Of a DNA stretch of 64,000 nucleotides, positions 62,740 to 64,000 are shown one piece after another. Origin of the DNA: Kappaphycus alvarezii (lineage: Eukaryota > Rhodophyta > Florideophyceae > Gigartinales > Solieriaceae); the NCBI GenBank assembly GCA_002205965.3, contig NADL03000862.1, positions 434,001-498,000 of the forward strand, written 5' to 3'. A program made the position numbers and the translations under genes. The first letter of the stretch is position 1; every line of letters begins with the position of its first letter. The notes beneath the pieces were generated by a model that was not told the origin of the DNA, ran no database searches, and saw nothing but the letters and a program-made list of their open reading frames with translations.

Positions 62740-64000
62740 TTTTATTCACCTCTACGGAACTAAGAAACATGCACTGACAATTCTACCATCCGCATACTGG
62801 TAAACCATACGTGAAACTGTATCTCCAGAGTTTATGCCTGACATTGAAAGTATCTATGCCAACCTGTGAAAGATTTTTCGGTTCGAGGTACATACATCGC
62901 ACCGATTCTGAGTTTCGCTGCCCCATGGGCCTGCGTCTTCAACCAAACTGTGTCCCGGTAATGGTTTAAATTAGAGAACCTATCCATGCAGCATGTTTTA
63001 GACAAGGATAAGAAGCTCATGGTTTCGAAGATCATCTCATTTTCAGATATAGTCGCCATTGACCAAGGTCCACAGTTCCACGCACCAGATTGGAACAATT
63101 TGCTTCACGCCACTGAATTACATGAGAAAACCACTGTTATTAAAAACCGCAGTGTGCAAGGCGTACGCTAACGTTATCAATCATACCTCCGTTGAGTTTA
63201 TAACAAATTATTTGCCGATGACCCCGGCTCCAAGCGCAGTTTCGCTTTCTAGCTAGCAGCAAAGGGGAAAAACGGTACTCCTATGTCTTCGGAGCTTGTA
63301 AAAACTCTTTTATTACTTGGATACTCTCCCGAATTACTCTATTGCTAAAGGATTTCCCTGATTACAGAGAGAAAATCACGGAAATGTTTGACACACGTAA
63401 AGAGATGACAAATATCTCTGATAATAACAGACTTTGCACTGCATTGCGCTGCAACGTACCCACTGCGGCCGATTCTGCTTAATACGTAGGTGAAGAAGTT
63501 CTCATTTACTTGGAAAAGCTATTTGGAAAGTGGGTCAGTCCATGTTCTATTCGAAACTTGAAAGAATAAATCATGGCTTTGGCTACAGGTGATCGATAAG
63601 TTCGGGCATCAGTAGATAAAGTTGATTTTTAGAAAGAGAGATCGCGAAGCAGCATCACCGATCAAGAAAATATGCAGCCTGCCCCTGCTGTGGAACATTC
63701 TGAGATGTCCGTTGATAAATAGCCGATGAACGGCGACTCTGAAAACCTCTTGGAAAACGCAAATACGCTACTACTGACATGCAAGACCAAAATAGTGGAG
63801 AGAGTGAACATGTCAATGATAAATACCTCGATATTCTAGCGGGCATCCAGTAGGCAGGAAGGGATCCCAGGCGGATATCAGACGCTCTCTACAACACACG
63901 ATTCGATATTGCTTACATCGCTGTCCTCATCACCGAAGTGCTGAAACTGAATGATAGAGGAGAGGGAGCGCCAAGTGAAAAGTGGCGAAACTACAAGATA
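62740..64000. other. Spacer, no gene recognised
   Basis: Short frames only, none with a recognisable domain (for example minus 62832-63098 and minus 63655-63846). This is the sequence copia copy 3 entered, or later decay. Confidence 0.35.

Overview
The window is nuclear DNA of a eukaryote, and almost all of it is transposable elements. I recognise no host gene with confidence, no rRNA, no clear tRNA and no CRISPR array. The elements are LTR retrotransposons of the Ty1/copia and Ty3/gypsy groups, a GC-rich non-LTR element, and relics of hAT and PIF/Harbinger DNA transposons. Which organism this is cannot be decided from these elements. An alga (including red algae) or an oomycete-like protist would fit the mix of families, but that is an inference.

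Layout, left to right. 1-8629: decayed DNA with a copia integrase relic (about 4100-4760, minus) and a gypsy pol relic (6934-8629, minus). 8630-11135: the 5' half of a copia element (copy 1, plus). 11680-13542: a broken hAT transposase (plus). 13574-13800: an LTR relic with 30-bp repeats. 13850-32195: a three-element nest on the minus strand. An old gypsy element ('gypsy C', gag to integrase 32195-27513, resuming 24128-22958 and probably 15477-13850) was entered by copia B (24134-27507, target duplication GGCGT) and by a complete young gypsy element ('gypsy A', 15483-22952, target duplication ACCCC). 33927-37574: unidentified broken coding sequence, then a SANT/Myb-like gene facing a Harbinger transposase relic. 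39926-45320: copia copy 2 (plus), closely similar to copy 1. 45745-50570: a chromodomain gypsy element ('gypsy D', minus). 50602-55290: a GC-rich non-LTR element (minus), followed by the tail of a second one (to 55690). 55784-56641: a tRNA-like sequence and a zinc-finger pseudogene. 57168-57439: a second gypsy D LTR. 57440-62739: copia copy 3 (minus), a diverged relative of copies 1 and 2.

The main biological points are these. The copia family of copies 1-3 carries an extra reading frame ahead of gag that ends in C2H2 zinc fingers. Its LTRs are followed by a site complementary to the anticodon arm of initiator tRNA-Met, the half-tRNA priming known from Drosophila copia. Gypsy A has two LTRs that differ only by G-run indels, and its integrase is followed by a duplicated domain I do not recognise. 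Its gag-pol is cut by about a dozen one-base shifts, several in homopolymers, so base-calling error should be excluded before calling it dead.
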